This document shows, one piece after another, positions 59,843 to 64,000 of a stretch of 64,000 nucleotides of DNA. Every line of letters begins with the position of its first letter. Position 1 is the first letter of the stretch. The notes beneath the pieces are model-generated. The model had not been told where the DNA came from. It was given only the letters and a program-made list of their open reading frames with translations, and did no database searches. The DNA comes from Daphnia carinata. Taxonomy: Eukaryota; Arthropoda; Branchiopoda; Diplostraca; Daphniidae. Made by a program: the position numbers and the translations under genes. The stretch lies in NCBI RefSeq assembly GCF_022539665.2, contig NC_081333.1:4092001-4156000 (forward strand), in the 5' to 3' direction.

Positions 59843-61200
59843 CTTCTCACGGCCGCGCGCTCATTCGTCGCCACTAACGACGTCATCATCAACCAGAAAG
59901 AAAAAAACGCGTCGATTCTTTTTAACCCTCGTCTTTCAAGGTTCCGAAGACACACGGCGATGGGGTTCACGCGCGGGAACCTCACGTACATCATCGCGCA
60001 CGAAGATCACGCCGCAAAGTATTGAACTTCTTCCGCATTGCTTTTCGGAGGTGGCCCTGGGACGACATTTCAAAAAAAAAAAAAAAAAATGCGTTCTTGT
60101 TTTGTTTTTTTTTTTTTTTTTTTTTTTTCATGGAACATTTCCATTTCGGGAATGAAACGGGAAAAATTACAAATCACCAAGAGAGATTTAGAAAAAGGAA
60201 CAACAAAAGAAAAATGTGTTTTTTTTTTTTTTTTTTTTTTTTTTAAGGAAATGATTGTACGAGGTAATCAGAGAAGTTAAGCTGGAAGTAAGACAAGAAT
60301 TTTTAGAAAGAAAACCGGTTGATTTTTGCAAGCGAAAGGAACGGACAAGTTCGTTGCAGACATTTAAAATTTTATTTTTCGTGCAAGTTCTCGGCTGTCT
60401 GCCTTTCGCCATCGGACACCGGATAGCCACATTGGACACACCGGTAGATTTTAAATAAATAAACAAAAGGCTGACAAAAATTTCAAACGCGAAATTGTAC
60501 GTTTTGGCTACGTTTAAACTTTCATAGTTCCATTTCTTACCCCCTGTAGGAAATGATTTGGATTGAATTTTTCTTTAAAACGAAAGGAAAACCTAACACG
60601 AAAATTGGTAAACCAAAAAAATGAGTTTTTTAAAGCTTTTTTTTTTTTTTTTAACGACCGGAAGGGATTGGTGTTTGTACGGAATAACCACACACACACA
60701 CACACACACATAGTCGAGTTATTAAATAGTGTGGAGGACACGGCCTTGAATTTCGTTTTGAAACATGACACCATCTTTTGTTATCAATAGAAAAGAACAT
60801 TCTATACAGAACAGGTAAATTTTAAATTATAAAAATAAAATACAAAGTGAGGCAATAAAAAATGCCTTTGGAACAAAAGACACGTCTTATCATTTCTCGG
60901 TTGTTTTTTGTTGTTTTTAAATTAACCAAAAAACAAAACAATTCGCGATCGTTTTTAGTCCAGTTCCAAAATGGCGGGCAAAAAAAGTGGCGGTTTATGT
61001 TTTATTATCGTAATACGTAACACCGTCCCCCCCCCCCCCCAAAAAAAAAGTCCAGGTGTACACATATAGATAGTAAAAAATAAAAAAAAAAAAAAGGTAA
61101 TGTCTCCCTGCCTCTGGCCACCTTACCCTACCTCCTACCCGCACGCCATTTTCGTCTATTTTTTTTTTTTTCGGTTTTTCCTGGCCTTTGTGGCACTCAC
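59062..61200. other. Low-complexity upstream region
   Basis: Dense homopolymer runs, for example A-runs at 59817-59840 and 60070-60089, T-runs at 60107-60128 and 60221-60244, and a (CA)n microsatellite at about 60690-60710. No supported exon. Probably 5' flank or intron. Confidence 0.45.
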
Positions 61201-62187
61201 GAATCAACAACTTGTATACTTGACGAGCCTGCCAAAGTTTTTTTTTTGAAAGGTATAGCACTTTAAATGGAGGATCAGCTTCAACCCAATCGAACACACG
61301 CTTTCTCTTTTATTCTTTTTCCAAATGTCCCGATAGAACAAAAAAAAAAAAAAAATGGAAAGGGCAAAACTCTAGAAAAGGACTTACCTGTCATCGTGAT
61401 GACCTGTCGTACATCCAAAACGTGCGACGACGTCACTCGTTGCACAAATTCGAAATCGAGACTAAACAAAACACTAAGATTTTATTTTTTTGGAGAGCAA
61501 AGAAACGAATTGGCCAATAACTTGAAACGAACAACAGCACGAAAAAAACACACACACACACACAAAAAAAAAAGAGATTCAAATTTTGTGTGCGACCGTT
61601 GTCGAAATGTGGCAATGGAAACGAACACGAACGGGCGCGACGGTGCGGCGGGTTTTTGTGTGCTTCTTTTCACTTGGAACTCGGTGAGGGTAATAAGTTT
61701 GGTTCGGCTATCCTATGCTCTGCTGCTGCTGCTGCCTCTCTTCGCTTCTTCTTCTCCTCCCAGGTGGAGTCCGAAGGCGAACACAGAGAAAGAGAGAAGC
61801 AGAATAAATTGACTCAAATATAATACAAGAAAAAAAAAAAAAAAAAAAAGGAAAAGGAAAGGAGAGAAATAACACGCGAGACGGGACTCCTCCCCCATTT
61901 TTTTTTTTTTCTTCTCCCGGGAAAGGTAAAAGAAAAAGAAAAACAATCAAGGACAAACATACACAGACACACTTGTGGACGAGTCATCAACAGCCATCTA
62001 GTGAGTGACCTGTCAAACTTGGCATTTCGAATCGGCAATTGACGCGTAGCAACCAAATTAAAAGTGTTTTGAAATAAAAGAGACACACGTACAGTTTTAT
62101 TTTAGAGCTTACGGTACGAAAATGTCATTCAAACGAAATCGGCCGTCGCAAATGGCCGAAATGGGCAACGCGCCTTCAATTTGCCAT
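61201..62187 (-). CDS. Three phase-compatible exons of an unidentified gene
   Basis: Exon 62187-62113 follows a strong pyrimidine tract (acceptor TTCTTTGCAG) and ends at donor GTAAGC; it reads WQIEGALPISAICDGRFRLN then DIFVP. Exon 61461-61388 continues it in phase (LDFEFVQRVTSSHVLDVRQ then VITMT, donor GTAAGT). Exon 61228-61201 adds GSSSIQVVD (donor GTGAGT). Entry and exit phases 2-2, 2-1 and 1-2 match at every join. No family is recognised. They may be 5' coding exons of an isoform of the large gene to the left, though no phase-2 acceptor linking them was found, or part of a separate gene whose ends lie in unresolved sequence. A possible first exon is ATGGCTAAAGATG at 63430-63418. Confidence 0.42.
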
Positions 62188-64000
62188 CTGCAAAGAATAT
62201 AAAAAAAAAAAAATAGGGTAGGCATAATATTCACGCTCCGATGTTTGCTTGATGAGGCGTCCTACGAACACGCGGTCAACGCCATCTCTGGTGCAGACGA
62301 AAATGGAAGCAAAAAATAAAAATACAAGTAAATGTTGTAATCACAATACAGCACAAAAACTATTGAAAATGCACACATGCCACAAGACAAAGGTTGTATA
62401 CACCATGAAAATAAGCCCTTTCACTTTTTCTGACTCGTTTCTTGATGGTCTTTACCTTTCTCGTCACACACAAATCCTCGCCCTTTTCTTTCAAAACATT
62501 TGTCGGGTCCCGCCCTAGAAAAAAGAGTGAAAGTTTGTGTTCTTTTTTGGCCCCCCTATAATACATCAAACGGGGGGAAAGGTTGAATGCTTATCACAAC
62601 AGCAATCCGTCGAACCTTCTTTTGTTTTGTGCCAAAAAATGTTTGTGCGCAATTCATTGGCCATTGGTCACGCCACTCGATTCGCGTACGTACGTAACAG
62701 TGATCCCGAATGTAACCGTGAATCTCTTATGAATTCTTTGGCCTTTCAACAAGCACTACTCTCTCTCTCTCTTTCTCTCTCTCTCACTCCTTAGCTAGAT
62801 TTAAAAAAAAAAAAACGAAGCAAAAAAGAAAGAGGTATGTCCTTAAAAGGCAACAACGTTCCCGCATATACAACGCAGAGAGATAGCAGTTGGATACACA
62901 ACTCCCCTTTGGAATACTTTGCCCATTTAAGGTCAACCCACTTCATATATGCAGCAGCTCTCTCTCTCTCTCTCTTCCCTCTTTTTTTTTTTTAAATATA
63001 TACACACAGTTTGCGCGCACGGGCAAGAAAAGACCTGTAGGCTCTTGGCTCATTGGGAGTCTCCCATTTTTTTTTTCTTTTTCCCTTAAATTTTATTTAA
63101 TAGTGTATAACGATGGAGGAGGGCGATGAACACACCTTTGGCTTATATTGGCTGCGTTCTACGTCAGCTCGAAGAGAAAGTTTCCTTCATCTCGGCCAGT
63201 TTTTCGGACGTCATAAATTTGAGGGGAAAATGTGCAAGAAGAAGCACCTTGTTGTGTATAATCCATCTATAATAGGCCGTCCGTCCATTATCCAATATGC
63301 TTGCGGTATATAACAAACAACATCACACCACACACACACAAGGAAAAAAGAATAAAACAGATTTTTTTAGGTGAAAAAAAAAAAAAGAGAAAATGAGCTG
63401 ACGGACCTTGGACTGACCATCTTTAGCCATGGCAGCTCATCGCTTTCCAGATGGTTGGGGATGGTGCGTAGATGTCAACGATTGGCCGCCTTATATATCC
63501 AGTTTTATTTCTTATTTTTCTTTTTTAAACTGGGCAGCCAATATTATGTTTTTTAAAAAAAGGCTGAAATTCTTTTTTTTTTTTTTTTTTGTTTGCTCTT
63601 CTCACGCTACCATTTTAGATACCCCGTCCAATCACGGACTGGAACCCCCCAAAATTTCAAAAAAAAAAGCGCCTTATTTGTCCGTTTCCTTCACACACAC
63701 ACACAAAATTTAATTTAAGAAAAACAACAGCTGGAGTTCAATGTATTTTTTTTTATGTTTAAATCAGAATTCGAGTCGGGTCAATAAATTGCCGAAAAAA
63801 AGATTTTAGAAAAAAACAAGAACGGAGCAAAATAAAAGAACTGGTATGGTGGGGGGAGAGAAAGGAGAAGAAAAAAAAAAAAAAAAATAGAAAAAACAGA
63901 AATAAATCCAACATCACAAAACAAGTTTATCGATCGAGGCGAGCATTAAACTTATCCAGTTTTTTAATGTTTAATTAAGAACCAAAAAAAAAAATAATAA
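62188..64000. repeat. Microsatellite- and homopolymer-rich region
   Basis: (CT)n tracts at about 62760-62787 and 62960-62980, a (CA)n at about 63695-63705, and many A- or T-runs of 10-20 nt. Apart from a Kozak-like ATG exon candidate at 63418-63430 (-) and an unplaced open stretch near 62235-62290 (-), no gene is seen. Confidence 0.45.

Noticed and set aside
62235-62290. - strand stretch reading RDGVDRVFVGRLIKQTSE
   Set aside because: It looks coding and has an acceptor-like CACCAG, but no donor gives the phase needed to join the exon at 62187.

Overview
The window looks like a compact arthropod genome, most likely a branchiopod crustacean of the Daphnia type. This is inferred from metazoan gene families, very short introns (mostly 50-110 nt) with canonical GT-AG ends, TATA/initiator promoters in front of small secreted-protein genes, and dense gene packing on both strands. 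There is no bacterial, viral or organelle gene content. Most genes were rebuilt by hand from open frames, splice signals and phase-compatible joins, so exon edges are predictions from sequence, not transcript evidence.

Layout. 0-2.1 kb (-): spinster-like MFS transporter. 3.4-6.3 kb (-): an intact GT31 galactosyltransferase-like gene followed by a decayed, frameshifted copy. 7.0-8.3 kb (+): Star-like membrane protein with an FkbM-type methyltransferase domain. 9.0-9.4 kb (+): small Gly-rich secreted peptide. 9.9-13 kb (+): three tandem microsomal GST3 (MAPEG) genes. 13.4-15.1 kb (-): PDGF/VEGF-related growth factor with a cysteine-rich tail. 16.8-19.3 kb (+): F-box/LRR-type protein. 20-24 kb: two Gly/His-rich secreted peptides (-) and an 8-cysteine secreted mini-protein (+). 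24.4-25.4 kb (+): ERI1-like exonuclease-fold protein that has lost its catalytic acids. 25.7-26.1 kb (+): single-pass membrane protein with PY motifs. 26.8-28.2 kb (+): syntenin. 28.6-31.1 kb (-): ANKRD29-like ankyrin protein. 31.6-32.3 kb (-): UMP-CMP kinase, divergent from 33.1-35.9 kb (+): kinesin-II motor subunit (KIF3B/Klp68D type). 37.2-38.2 kb (+): sterol C5-desaturase. 38.5-39.3 kb (+): secreted protein with a threefold internal repeat. 39.8-41.6 kb (+): WD40 protein. 42.5-43.2 kb (+): secreted acidic protein with dibasic sites.

43.5-49.7 kb is a mobile/repeat region. Its core is a large, nearly perfect inverted duplication (mirror rule x + y = 93595). Each arm carries the same short coiled-coil gene and a 310-nt run of strong stem-loops, and the ~0.5 kb spacer holds three tRNA-like modules. 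MITE-like palindromes flank it.

50.4-59.1 kb (-) is one very long gene for a Ser/Pro-rich, largely disordered protein of uncertain identity. 59-64 kb is low-complexity, homopolymer-rich DNA, but it contains at least three phase-compatible coding exons on the - strand that belong to an unidentified gene.

The genes do not form one pathway. The visible local relations are tandem duplication (GST3, GT31), a probable bidirectional promoter (UMP-CMP kinase / kinesin-II) and a scatter of small secreted genes sharing a very short first coding exon.
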